From the NCBI GenBank assembly GCA_947074205.1, contig CAMTOQ010000037.1:1-34003 (forward strand): 34,003 bases of DNA. The letters are read 5' to 3'. Made by a program: the position numbers and the translations under genes. This DNA is from an uncultured Bacteroides sp. (lineage in GTDB: Bacteria > Bacteroidota > Bacteroidia > Bacteroidales > Bacteroidaceae). This document shows, piece by piece, positions 15,784-24,550 of the stretch. The first letter of the stretch is position 1. Every line of letters begins with the position of its first letter. The notes below the pieces were generated by a model. It had not been told where the DNA came from and made no database searches. It saw only the letters and a list, made by a program, of their open reading frames with translations.

Positions 15784-15873
15784 TGGTAAGGCTGGTATTG
15801 GTTTGTTGAATAACTAACAACCGACGAAGGGTTAGTTTGTTGTTTATGATTGTAACCTTTTTAATTCCAGGTC

Positions 15874-15910
15874 AATGGCAGAGAAAGACAATATATCCTT
15901 CTCTGCCATT
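15874..15910 (-). terminator. Hairpin between glnS and the TPR gene
   Basis: A perfect 12-bp stem (AATGGCAGAGAA 15874-15885 / TTCTCTGCCATT 15899-15910) with a 13-nt loop lies 18 nt beyond the glnS stop. There is no U-tract on the minus strand, so it could be a weak terminator or an mRNA-stabilising element. Confidence 0.55.
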
Positions 15911-15927
15911 TATCTAGATGTGTGGGT

Positions 15928-17670
15928 TTACTTATTTTTCTTGCTCCAAGTATCTTTCAAACCAACTGTGCGGTTGAAGATTAATTTCTCTGGAGTAGAG
16001 TCTTTGTCGATGTTGAAATAACCGATGCGTTGGAACTGTAGGTACGAAAGGTTAGGCAGTTCGGCTGCATATTTTTCGATGTAACAGTTGTTCACTACTT
16101 TCAATGAATCGGGGTTGATTACCTCTTTCATTGCATCTACTACGTCGAGTCCTTTCTCTTCGCGAATCGCAGAGATTTCGTCGCGTGGGTTTTCTACTTT
16201 CCAAAGTCTGTCGTATAAGCGAACTTCTGCTGGTAGGCAGTGTGCAGTGCTCACCCAGTGCAAAGTTCCTTTAACCTTGCGGCTTGCGCCCGGCATACCG
16301 CTCTTGCTATCTGGATAGTACTCGCAATAGACTTCGGTCACCACATCGTTCTCATCTTTTTTGCAACCGGTACAGGTCACGATATAGCCATTCTTTAGAC
16401 GTACATCTTGGCCCGGAGTCATACGGAAATACTTTTTAGGTGCATTTTCCATAAAGTCATCACGCTCCATCCATAGTTCGCGGCTGAACTCAATGATGTG
16501 TGAACCAGCTTCCGGATCTTCAGGGTTGTTGATGGCTTCCATCTGTTCCACTTGTCCTTCAGGGTAGTTGGTGATAATTAGCTTGACTGGGTCTAGTACA
16601 GCAGATATACGTGTAGCGCGAGCGTTCAAATCATCGCGTAGAGCACTTTCGAGTAGCTCAAATTCATTGAGTGCATCGTAAGTGGTATAACCAATCTTGC
16701 CAATGAAATTGCGGATTGACTCAGGCGAGTAACCACGACGACGGAAGCCGCTGATAGTTGGCATACGTGGGTCATCCCAGCCATTTACTAAGCCCTCTTT
16801 TACCAAAAGCAAAAGGTTGCGCTTACTCATCAGCGTATAGGTTAAGTTCAGCTTGTTGAACTCGTACTGACGTGGGCGATTATCATTTAGGTCTTTACCC
16901 TGCTTCAACCAATCGATATAAAGGTCGTAAACAGGACGGTGCACCACGAACTCTAGGGTACAAAGCGAGTGAGTCACCCCTTCGAAGAAGTCACTTTGAC
17001 CATGTGCGAAGTCGTACATAGGATAAGCCTTCCAAGTAGTACCTGTGCGGTGGTGAGGGTGTTTCACAACGCGATAGATGATAGGATCGCGGAAGTGCAT
17101 ATTGGGGTTGGCCATATCGATTTTAGAACGCAATACCATTGCTCCCTCTTCGATTTCGCCTGTATTCATTTTCTTGAAAAGTTCTAAGCTCTCTTCAATA
17201 GGTCTGTCGCGGTAAGGACTATCGATACCGGGTTGAGTAGGTGTACCTTTCTGCTTAGCAATCTCTTCGGCTGTTTGTTCGTCGATATAAGCTTTGCCCT
17301 CTTTAATCAATTCAATGGCAAAGTCCCAAAGTTTTTGGAAATAGTCTGATGCATAGTACACATTGGCCCAGTCGAAACCTAACCATTTGATATCTTCTTC
17401 GATAGCTTCTACATACTCCACATCCTCCTTTGTAGGATTGGTATCGTCGAAACGAAGGTTGCAGATACCGCCATGCTCAGCTGCAATACCGAAGTCCATG
17501 CAAATAGCTTTTGCATGTCCGATGTGTAGATAGCCATTCGGTTCGGGTGGGAAACGAGTCTGGACTTTTCCACCATTTTTACCTTCTTGGAGGTCTTTCT
17601 CTACAATTTGTTCGATAAAGTTGAGGCTTTTCTTTTCATTTGCTGCCTCTTCGTGTTTAATATCTGTCAT
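15928..17670 (-). CDS. glnS: Glutaminyl-tRNA synthetase
   Basis: Charges tRNA-Gln with glutamine. From the ATG at 17670 the protein is 580 aa; an in-frame ATG at 17703 would add MQTILLEKTTV, which looks like non-conserved leader. The class I Rossmann domain has the HIGH motif in PPEPNGYLHIGH (41-52) and the KMSKS-like LMSKRNLLLLVKEG. The GlnRS-specific element MPTISGFRRRGYSPESIRNF lies between, and the C-terminal half carries the two-barrel anticodon-binding domain (DPVKLIITNYPEG and EVRLYDRLW are family-typical). Presence of GlnS implies direct Gln-tRNA charging. It lies ~70 bp after the amidase gene on the same strand. Confidence 0.97.
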   Translation of the reverse strand: MTDIKHEEAANEKKSLNFIEQIVEKDLQEGKNGGKVQTRFPPEPNGYLHIGHAKAICMDFGIAAEHGGICNLRFDDTNPTKEDVEYVEAIEEDIKWLGFDWANVYYASDYFQKLWDFAIELIKEGKAYIDEQTAEEIAKQKGTPTQPGIDSPYRDRPIEESLELFKKMNTGEIEEGAMVLRSKIDMANPNMHFRDPIIYRVVKHPHHRTGTTWKAYPMYDFAHGQSDFFEGVTHSLCTLEFVVHRPVYDLYIDWLKQGKDLNDNRPRQYEFNKLNLTYTLMSKRNLLLLVKEGLVNGWDDPRMPTISGFRRRGYSPESIRNFIGKIGYTTYDALNEFELLESALRDDLNARATRISAVLDPVKLIITNYPEGQVEQMEAINNPEDPEAGSHIIEFSRELWMERDDFMENAPKKYFRMTPGQDVRLKNGYIVTCTGCKKDENDVVTEVYCEYYPDSKSGMPGASRKVKGTLHWVSTAHCLPAEVRLYDRLWKVENPRDEISAIREEKGLDVVDAMKEVINPDSLKVVNNCYIEKYAAELPNLSYLQFQRIGYFNIDKDSTPEKLIFNRTVGLKDTWSKKNK

Positions 17671-17741
17671 AACGGTAGTTTTTTCTAATAATATAGTCTG
17701 CAAAAGTATATAAAAAGTTGGAACCTAGGAAAGAAAGCTTT

Positions 17742-20639
17742 CTATTTGATTTGTAAGAAATGCAAAATGGAAGCCATGATTTGTGCCCGCTGTGCTTCGC
17801 TCTCTATGTTCTCAAAAGGGAAACCCATCACGAAAGTGCGATAATTGCCCTTATAGGCCACTGCTGCCGAAGTGCTGTTGCCATAGGCCATGGCTGAGAA
17901 AGAGCCATTTACAGGCTGTAACGACTCGGGTGCTGACAGTGTGTAGAAAGCCGAGTTAGGCTTTTGTGATAGTCGAATAGTAGTTCCCATGCCATTTACG
18001 GTCGAACTACCTTCTCCTCTTTGGGTAGATTGATAGCCATACTTCAACACGTTTTGTGTGAAGCCGCGTTCCGATTCAGAGTTGTTCATATCGCTACCGA
18101 TGTAAGAACCACTTACTAGAAGGTTACCCCCCGAGTTGCAGTAATTTTGTAGGCGATTTTGCATCTTAGAAGTAAATGTTTTGTAGTACTTACTGTTGTT
18201 CTGGTCCTCTTTTTCCAAACCCAATATCAAGTCGACCACGGAGAAGTTGTTGAGATGGACTAGCCCATTTTCTACAGCCTCGTCGCTACACGATACAAAG
18301 CTATAGCCGCCTGCTGCCTGCACTGCTTTGCCGTGTAAGAAAGGGTAGTCAAAGCTATTGCCGGCTATCTTTACTCCGGCCAATTCGTTTTCGCAGTAGC
18401 CTAGACTGCCTTTACCCTCTTTGCCACCTTGCTTGCGGTCGAATACCTGCTGCGCGCCGGCTAAGGCTGTGGTATAAAGATAGGGCACCCCTGGGTGGGC
18501 TGATACATCAAATCCCGCCTGAGTAGAATTGTTGAGCACTGCCGGTCCGGCTACGCGGTCAAATCCGTTTACTATCAATACGCGGCCTCTCTCATTATTG
18601 GCTATGCTGGCAGCCAGTGTCTCCGATGGAAAACTCTCTCCACCACGATTTACGGCAGAAATCTTAAACGAGTAGATCAAATCGGGCTTTACGCTAACAG
18701 TATAGAAAGGTGATTTTACCTTTACTCCATTGTCGAAAGCACCGTTGTTGATACGTGTATAGACGATATACTCGTCTGGGCTTGCGGTTGGTTCCATAGG
18801 ATCTTCTTCGCCCAACCAAGCTAGCTCCAGAGTATTTTTCTTTTTTCCAAAATTGATGGAGAAGTGGCTTACTGGCAAAGGCTGTACAGTATAAGGTTTG
18901 TTGTATTGTTGGCTCACATACTTCAATATCCCCTTGTAGAGTGCACGCGAAGCGGTAAACTTAAAGTTAGGGTCGTGTGCCCACTTCATGTCTGCAAAGT
19001 TTTGGTGCGAGAGCAGTTCAATGATGGTCGAGGCGGTAACGGGCAATCGCGTTTCGCTATAGTTGGCATTGCGCAAGGCACGGCGAGTCCATGAGGTGCG
19101 GAAGGTGCTCTTTATATCGCTCTGAAGTTCTGTGAGCAAGATGTCCGATAGATCGCGTGACGCATAACGGTCGGTACCATTGCTTAGTTTACCCTCATTA
19201 AAGTCAGGTGTGTAGATGCCTAGAGAACCAATGATGCCATCGCTATTGCTGTGGCCTGCATCGGTGTGCAAAGACAAATAGAGCTCGATAGGTACACCTA
19301 GCCCCTCTTGTTTTGGGTTGAATGCCGAGCCTCCAGACAGATAATTTATCATGTACGAGCGTGTATTTATGTCGTCGATATAGTCGTTCTCGCCTGCGCG
19401 TCCACCATAAACGTTGTAGGGCATACCGTACCATTGTGCTGTGTAGCGAGCTCCCTCAATGAAGCGCGGCATACCGCTAATCGAGTTGCCGCGAACAATG
19501 TTGCCTTTGCCGCCACCTAAGCGAATGGCATCGGCGCTTACCACCCCTTTTTCTTTGCTTTGATTGGTGAGTATCACCATTCCTGTGATATCTCTTCCTT
19601 TGTCGAAATCGAATGTACCTAGATAGACCCAAGTGCCACCGCCAATCTGTTGGTTCACCGTAAATTCGGTGACACCTCCGTTGTGAAACACCAAGTATTT
19701 GGCATCCGACACACTGTTGGGTAGGGTTTGGTAAGAAACATAAACCGCATAGCTACCCGATTCTGAGATCGAAGGAATCCATTGTGCAAATGCTCTATCT
19801 TTCTTCTTCTCCGTGCCAATGTAGCGGGCAGTGCCTTGTGTAAAAGGGTTCTCCCCATCGCGCAGATAGCTGCCCTTTTGTGCGAAGCCTCTTCTAGAAG
19901 ATGTAGTCCAGCGTTTTTTTCTATTTCCCTCTTCAATATAAAGAGAACCATTGCTCAGATCATTGTCTACAATTACTTCATTAGTCTGCGTATCGCGCTC
20001 ACGCGGAGTCACCACCGATGCTCCTGCATTTTCTAGCATTGGTATCAGATAAGGAAGCACAAACGATTGAGTCAACAAATCTTCGGTAGTGCAGAATAGG
20101 TTAGGGCGTTGCCATTCCCATTTACTTGTCTTCGTGTTATAGTACATCCCGTGACTTTGTCCCACACCTATGTACTTATCCGATAGCCCATCTTTTACGG
20201 CATAGGGCTTGGAGATATTATTCACCCATGGATTGGCAAGTTCTTCCATTCCCTTTGGGTGCATTCTCGATTTATCTTTATCCTTCTTTCTATATAGGTT
20301 GGGTACAAGCGTTTCAATAGATTTGCCTTCAGTGTAAACCGTTAATTTGTAGTTGGCAACTGGGCGTGGCAACTGGTCTTTTAACTCTTTGTAAATGCGT
20401 TGCACCACTGTGGTAGTGAAAGGTTGATTGGCAAATCCCTCCGAAACATAGATGGCAAGAGTTTTACGTCTTTCGTCCAACTCTATTTTTTGCAATGTTG
20501 TTTTGCGAATTTGAACGTCTGTGGTATATTGATTGAAGTAGCTGCTCACTACCTCTTCTACTCCTTTTTGAGAGACTTGTGCCACAGTTGGCAAAAAACT
20601 AAAAACCAACAAAAAAAGAATAACTCCTATTCTTGACAT
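17742..20639 (-). CDS. Secreted N-acetylmuramoyl-L-alanine amidase-like protein with golvesin-like insert and FnIII domain
   Basis: A 965-aa exported protein with signal peptide MSRIGVILFLLVFSFLPTVA. The amidase_3 zinc site appears split: H163 in GQSHGMYYN, E214 in TPRERD, H458 in LYLSLHTDAGHSNSDG and probable catalytic E541 in STIIELLSHQNF. Between E214 and H458 lies an insert (~232-375) with golvesin/xanthan-lyase-like features (YIEEGNRKKRWTTSSRRGF, ARYIGTEKKKDRAFAQWIPS), a beta-sandwich type usually found at the ends of secreted enzymes. A fibronectin III-like domain (~590-690) and a C-terminal alpha/beta domain (~690-965, starting RGRVLIVNGFDRV) follow. Similar proteins are often labelled xanthan lyase only because of the golvesin part. 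The likely role is peptidoglycan stem-peptide cleavage. TATTTTTG lies ~30 bp upstream as a -7 box. Confidence 0.8.
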   Translation of the reverse strand: MSRIGVILFLLVFSFLPTVAQVSQKGVEEVVSSYFNQYTTDVQIRKTTLQKIELDERRKTLAIYVSEGFANQPFTTTVVQRIYKELKDQLPRPVANYKLTVYTEGKSIETLVPNLYRKKDKDKSRMHPKGMEELANPWVNNISKPYAVKDGLSDKYIGVGQSHGMYYNTKTSKWEWQRPNLFCTTEDLLTQSFVLPYLIPMLENAGASVVTPRERDTQTNEVIVDNDLSNGSLYIEEGNRKKRWTTSSRRGFAQKGSYLRDGENPFTQGTARYIGTEKKKDRAFAQWIPSISESGSYAVYVSYQTLPNSVSDAKYLVFHNGGVTEFTVNQQIGGGTWVYLGTFDFDKGRDITGMVILTNQSKEKGVVSADAIRLGGGKGNIVRGNSISGMPRFIEGARYTAQWYGMPYNVYGGRAGENDYIDDINTRSYMINYLSGGSAFNPKQEGLGVPIELYLSLHTDAGHSNSDGIIGSLGIYTPDFNEGKLSNGTDRYASRDLSDILLTELQSDIKSTFRTSWTRRALRNANYSETRLPVTASTIIELLSHQNFADMKWAHDPNFKFTASRALYKGILKYVSQQYNKPYTVQPLPVSHFSINFGKKKNTLELAWLGEEDPMEPTASPDEYIVYTRINNGAFDNGVKVKSPFYTVSVKPDLIYSFKISAVNRGGESFPSETLAASIANNERGRVLIVNGFDRVAGPAVLNNSTQAGFDVSAHPGVPYLYTTALAGAQQVFDRKQGGKEGKGSLGYCENELAGVKIAGNSFDYPFLHGKAVQAAGGYSFVSCSDEAVENGLVHLNNFSVVDLILGLEKEDQNNSKYYKTFTSKMQNRLQNYCNSGGNLLVSGSYIGSDMNNSESERGFTQNVLKYGYQSTQRGEGSSTVNGMGTTIRLSQKPNSAFYTLSAPESLQPVNGSFSAMAYGNSTSAAVAYKGNYRTFVMGFPFENIESEAQRAQIMASILHFLQIK

Positions 20640-20670
20640 AAATAGCGGGATTTGATATTATTATTGGACA

Positions 20671-20678
20671 CAAAAATA
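20671..20678 (-). promoter_or_regulatory. -7 box of the amidase gene
   Basis: The minus strand reads TATTTTTG (TAnnTTTG), 31 bp before the ATG. No clear -33 element is seen. Confidence 0.45.
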
Positions 20679-20819
20679 GAAGAAAATAGTTGGCACGCGT
20701 TAAGTGATTGCTCTTTTAGTTGAACCCCGCTTTCTTATTTATACTTTTTTTAGATTCTGGGAGAGTGTGTTCCTTGATTGTATGTTGTTGATAATCAGTG
20801 TGCATTTTGCGATGTTGGT

Positions 20820-20886
20820 GAGTAGCTGTTGTCACCGTGCTGAGTAGCCTTTGCCTGCTTGGTAGCAACAGCTACTCAGCACGGTG
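20820..20886. repeat. Competing inverted repeats (two mutually exclusive hairpins)
   Basis: Two inverted repeats overlap. GAGTAGCTGTTG (20820-20831) pairs perfectly with CAACAGCTACTC (20866-20877), and CACCGTGCTGAGTAGC (20833-20848) pairs perfectly with GCTACTCAGCACGGTG (20871-20886). The shared GCTACTC (20871-20877) can bind either GAGTAGC copy (20820-20826 or 20842-20848), so only one stem can form fully. The segment is far more GC-rich than its AT-rich surroundings. It has no T-run and lies between two minus-strand genes, 181 bp before the amidase start. Confidence 0.85.
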
Positions 20887-20944
20887 GCAAGGCGTGGTCA
20901 ATAATGTAGGTAAGGGTGCTTGATTTTAGTCTGTAAGATGTCAC

Positions 20945-20980
20945 AAAAAAAGCAAAGCCATCAATAGCTTTGCTTTTTTA
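20945..20980 (-). terminator. Terminator of the NagB-like/PIG-L gene
   Basis: A 12-bp stem (AAAAAGCAAAGC 20947-20958 / GCTTTGCTTTTT 20967-20978) with loop CATCAATA is T-rich on both strands. It follows the minus-strand stop at 21007 by ~27 nt. Confidence 0.88.
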
Positions 20981-21006
20981 GCATATAGTAATTTTTGGTT
21001 ACACGG

Positions 21007-22998
21007 TTATAGGGGGACGTACTCTACAAAAGCCTCCATAGCTTCGTAGCTAGCAAGGCCCAACTTGTCGTACAAATCGGCTGTAGCTCGGTTTCGCTCT
21101 TCGCTCCGTTGCCAAAAGAGGCGTTCGTCATTGCCTAGGAAGGGTGCACTTTCCATTTGAGATTGATGCTTCAAAATAGAGTTGCGTTTAGCACGAAGCT
21201 CTTCCGGGCTGATAGGCACAGCCATTTCAATATTCTCAATTTCCCATTCAGCCCACGCACCGCGATACATCCAGATGCGGCAATCTTCTAGCCACTTGGC
21301 ACCTTCTTGCTTCTCTAGGTCTATCGCTGCAAATACCGAGTCGGTACATACGCGATGGGTGCCATGAGGGTCTGCAAGGTCGCCTGCCACAAATATCTGG
21401 TTGGGTTGAAGTTCTCGCAATAGACTGCGCACAATCTCTACATCTTCTTCACTGATTGGATTCTTCTGAATCTTACCTGTTTCGTAGAAAGGCAAGTCAA
21501 GGAAATGACAGTGGTCTAGTGGTATAGAGTTGTATGTACAAGCGATACGTGCTTCGCCACGTCTTATTAAACCTTTAATGGTCAGGATATCGCGGTTGTC
21601 TAGATCGCTGTCTTTCTTATTTTTTAGATATTTGCGTATTTCTGCATACTTGTCATTTATCACTTGATCTTCGCCGTTGTTGAACAGCTGATTGAAACCG
21701 TTGATAAAATGCAAGAAGCGGAGCACCTCTTCATCTCCAACAGCGATGTTCCCCGAAGTCTCGTAGGCCACATGCACATCATGGTTTTGTTCCACTAGTC
21801 GGCGTAGCGTTCCTCCCATCGAAATCACATCATCATCGGGGTGAGGTGAGAACACCAATACACGTTTGGGATAGGGAGTGGCGCGTTCCGGACGGTTAGT
21901 GTCGTCGGCATTTGGCTTGCCACCCGGCCATCCAGTGATGGTGTGTTGCAGGTCGTTGAATATCTTTATATTTACATTGTAGGCCGATCCAAAGAGAGCC
22001 AACAATTCACTTAAACCATTTTCGTTGTAATCTTTATTAGTCAGTTTCAAAATAGGCTTGCCTGTTTGCATACAGAGCCACACGATGGCGCTTCTGATAA
22101 GCTTATCGGTCCACTCGCACGATGTCACCAACCAAGGATGATGGATGCGGGTAAGAAATGAAGCGGCAGGCAAGTCGAGGGTGATATGCGCATTGTTGTG
22201 CGTTTGAAGATAAGAAGCTGGTATCGTATCGGTAACTGGACCTTCGACGGTTGCTTTAATCATCTTCGCTTTGTCTTCGCCCCATGCCAAAAGATGAATC
22301 TTCTTAGCACTGAGTATGGTCGATACACCCATAGTGATGGAGCTTACCGGTGTGCCCTCTATACTACCAAATAGTTTAGCAGCCTCCTTGCGCGAGTCAT
22401 TATCTAGCAAGATGAGACGTGTAGTAGAGTTGAGTCGTGAACCGGGTTCATTAAAACCGATATTCCCCACCATACCGATACCAAGGAGAACAATATCAAG
22501 ACCACCAAAACTCTCCATCCGCTGTTCGTACAAACGGCACACATCAAAGATGGCATCTTGAGGGATGGAACCATCAGGTGTGAAGATGTTCTGTTTGTCA
22601 ATATCTACATGGTTGAGGAAGGCTTCTTTGAGGGAGTTGAAGTTACTGTTCACAGCATCGGGTGCAAGTGGATAGTACTCATAAAGGTTGAACACGATTA
22701 CGTTGCGAAAGCTCAAACCTTCTTCGCGGTGCATCTTTATAAGTGCATTGAACACAGGCCGAGGAGAATTGCCTCCAGGTAGCGCCAATACACAGAATTT
22801 ACCGGCTTTTTGTTTTTCGCGGATGGTGTGAGCTATGTCGAGTGCTATTTGTTGAGCACCCTCTTCTACCGATTCGTAGATGTCGGTAGGGATTTTTTCC
22901 AGTCGGGTAAGGACGGAACGTTCAAATGCATTCTCAGGTCGATAATAACGGGGGGCAACTCGATTGAGAGTGATTTGTGAGCTTAAATTAGTTTTCAT
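21007..22998 (-). CDS. NagB-like (glucosamine-6-phosphate deaminase family) / PIG-L deacetylase-like fusion protein
   Basis: A 663-aa cytosolic two-domain protein, commonly annotated as glucosamine-6-phosphate deaminase (nagB). Residues ~30-290 are NagB-like (LALPGGNSPRPVFNAL, IGFNEPGSRLNSTTR). The catalytic set of E. coli NagB (D72, D141, H143, E148) reads here Y106 (FNLYEYYPL), V177 and N179 (GIGMVGNIGFNEP) and E184, so three of four residues are replaced. Residues ~378-600 are a PIG-L/LmbE-type zinc deacetylase domain with FSPHPDDDVISMGG (385-391 HPDDD) and AGDLADPHGTHRVC for the distal His; its metal ligands look intact. A plausible job is deacetylation or binding of an amino-sugar compound, but the classical deaminase reaction is doubtful. 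It is a single gene with its own -7 box and terminator. Confidence 0.85.
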   Translation of the reverse strand: MKTNLSSQITLNRVAPRYYRPENAFERSVLTRLEKIPTDIYESVEEGAQQIALDIAHTIREKQKAGKFCVLALPGGNSPRPVFNALIKMHREEGLSFRNVIVFNLYEYYPLAPDAVNSNFNSLKEAFLNHVDIDKQNIFTPDGSIPQDAIFDVCRLYEQRMESFGGLDIVLLGIGMVGNIGFNEPGSRLNSTTRLILLDNDSRKEAAKLFGSIEGTPVSSITMGVSTILSAKKIHLLAWGEDKAKMIKATVEGPVTDTIPASYLQTHNNAHITLDLPAASFLTRIHHPWLVTSCEWTDKLIRSAIVWLCMQTGKPILKLTNKDYNENGLSELLALFGSAYNVNIKIFNDLQHTITGWPGGKPNADDTNRPERATPYPKRVLVFSPHPDDDVISMGGTLRRLVEQNHDVHVAYETSGNIAVGDEEVLRFLHFINGFNQLFNNGEDQVINDKYAEIRKYLKNKKDSDLDNRDILTIKGLIRRGEARIACTYNSIPLDHCHFLDLPFYETGKIQKNPISEEDVEIVRSLLRELQPNQIFVAGDLADPHGTHRVCTDSVFAAIDLEKQEGAKWLEDCRIWMYRGAWAEWEIENIEMAVPISPEELRAKRNSILKHQSQMESAPFLGNDERLFWQRSEERNRATADLYDKLGLASYEAMEAFVEYVPL

Positions 22999-23059
22999 AA
23001 ACTCTTGTGTTAAGTTCTTAATTAGATTAAGCTGATTAGTATTTTTATTTTAAACTTAG

Positions 23060-23067
23060 CAAATATA
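23060..23067 (-). promoter_or_regulatory. -7 box of the NagB-like/PIG-L gene
   Basis: The minus strand reads TATATTTG (TAnnTTTG), 61 bp before the start codon, giving a leader of roughly 55 nt. No clear -33 element. Confidence 0.5.
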
Positions 23068-23190
23068 CGTAAAGAGTAGTATTGCGGGGTAACTTTTCGT
23101 TGCTAAATACAATGGCTCACTTTCTATTTAACATTTCTTTAAATAGAGAGTATGGGGCGAAATAAGAAAGAGGTAAGAGAGTGGAGCGTT

Positions 23191-23970
23191 TTACTCAATT
23201 TTAAATCGGTCGGCATCCATCCAAACGGGAAACTTGTCGCGGAAGCTGTTCAATGCTTCGAGGCTCAGTGCCTGAGTGGCATAGCCTTCTTGGTTGTTGG
23301 GTACAGAGGTGAGAAGTTCGCCTTTTGCAGAGTAGATGGCGCTACCACCATCATAGGGCAGGTTGTTGCCGTCGGTGCCAACACGGTTGACGCCACATAC
23401 ATAAACCTGATTTTCTAAGGCACGGGCTACTAGCAAGGCATCCCAAACTTTGCGTCTAGCTTTGGGCCAGTTGGCCACATAGATGAGGAGGTCATATCCA
23501 TTGTCTACATTTCGGCTCCAAACAGGGAAGCGCAGGTCGTAGCATACTAATAGGCAGATGTTCCATCCTTTATAGGATATAATCTGTTGTTGTTGTCCGG
23601 CAGAGAAGTATTTCTGTTCATCTCCCATGCGGAACAGATGGCGCTTATCGTAATAAAAAGCATCTTGCGGAGTGATAAAAAAGGCACGATTGTAATAGTG
23701 TTCTTGATCTTTGCAGATAAAACTACCACAAAGTGCTAACTGGTAGAGCGCGGCATATTGCTTAAGGGTTTCTATGGTGTGTCCCGTGATGGGCTCGGCT
23801 AGCGCATCGCTCTCCATGCTAAAACCGGTAGAAAACATCTCGGGCAAAACAACAATCTCTGTTGCTCCGCGAAGCTCGTCGAGCTTGTCGCGGAGACAAC
23901 AGAGATTCTTATCTTTATCGTTCCAAACGATATCAGTCTGAAGTATTGTAACACGGAGTGTATCCATCAC
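23191..23970 (-). CDS. Carbon-nitrogen hydrolase, nitrilase superfamily (omega-amidase-like)
   Basis: A 259-aa cytosolic amidase. The catalytic triad is present: E44 in VVLPEMFSTGF, K109 in YYDKRHLFRMGDE and C143 in LLVCYDLRFPVWS. The pattern and length resemble YafV/NIT2-type omega-amidases, which hydrolyse alpha-ketoglutaramate or ketosuccinamate, products of glutamine or asparagine transamination. The exact substrate cannot be read by eye. The start may be either of two adjacent ATG codons (MMDTLRV). It follows the acyltransferase gene by 25 bp on the same strand, so it is probably the last gene of a three-gene transcript. No hairpin terminator was seen after it. Confidence 0.9.
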   Translation of the reverse strand: MMDTLRVTILQTDIVWNDKDKNLCCLRDKLDELRGATEIVVLPEMFSTGFSMESDALAEPITGHTIETLKQYAALYQLALCGSFICKDQEHYYNRAFFITPQDAFYYDKRHLFRMGDEQKYFSAGQQQQIISYKGWNICLLVCYDLRFPVWSRNVDNGYDLLIYVANWPKARRKVWDALLVARALENQVYVCGVNRVGTDGNNLPYDGGSAIYSAKGELLTSVPNNQEGYATQALSLEALNSFRDKFPVWMDADRFKIE

Positions 23971-23995
23971 AATAGATTAGAAACGATGATTTTGA

Positions 23996-24550
23996 CTATA
24001 CATTGCCAATAGTAAAGTTTTCAGGATGCTTTCCTTTAAAGTCTTTAAAGTAGAGTTTAATCTCCTTCATATCGGCTTCGATATCACCGGATGGCATCAA
24101 CGACTTGGTAGAAGTGATTGTCTTTGTGGTGTAATCGATGCCAATCAGCACAATGGGTACATTGGCCTTTAGCGCAATATAATAGAAACCTTTCTTCCAG
24201 TTAGGGTTAGCCTTTCTAGTGCCTTCGGGTGTGATAGACAAGTGAAATATCTTCTTTTGAGCAAATACTGCAACCATCTGATCGACGAGTGAAGTTTTGC
24301 GCGAGCGGTCTACCGGAATGCCACCCACTGCTTTGAAAATTAATCCTAGTGGGAAAAAGAACCAATCTTTTTTCATCATGAAGCTGGTTTTTCTGCCAAT
24401 GGCTCCATAATAAAGCTTACCGATGAAAAGGTCTAGGTTGCTGGTGTGAGGTGCGGCGCAAACCACACATTTATCAAAATTGGGTACGGTTACGTTGGTT
24501 TTCCAACCCAATATTTTGTAGTAGATGAAACTATATATCTTTTGCTTCAT
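23996..24550 (-). CDS. PlsC-type 1-acylglycerol-3-phosphate acyltransferase family protein
   Basis: A 184-aa acyltransferase with the catalytic HX4D motif (H35 to D40 in CAAPHTSNLD), block II GGIPVDRSRK and block III PEGTRKANPNWKKGF, followed by ANVPIVLIGIDY. These are the four blocks of PlsC-like glycerolipid acyltransferases. It is shorter than E. coli PlsC (~245 aa) and lacks an obvious N-terminal membrane helix pair, so it is the compact type common in Bacteroidetes; the acceptor lipid is uncertain. Its ATG overlaps the TAA of the 90-aa gene by one base (TAATG at 24548-24552), indicating translational coupling. Confidence 0.9.
   Translation of the reverse strand: MKQKIYSFIYYKILGWKTNVTVPNFDKCVVCAAPHTSNLDLFIGKLYYGAIGRKTSFMMKKDWFFFPLGLIFKAVGGIPVDRSRKTSLVDQMVAVFAQKKIFHLSITPEGTRKANPNWKKGFYYIALKANVPIVLIGIDYTTKTITSTKSLMPSGDIEADMKEIKLYFKDFKGKHPENFTIGNV

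Larger units (their letters stand above)
20640..21006. other. 367-bp gene-free spacer
   Basis: No credible gene. It holds the amidase promoter region (20671-20700), the competing inverted repeats (20820-20886) and the terminator of the NagB-like/PIG-L gene (20945-20980). Confidence 0.7.
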
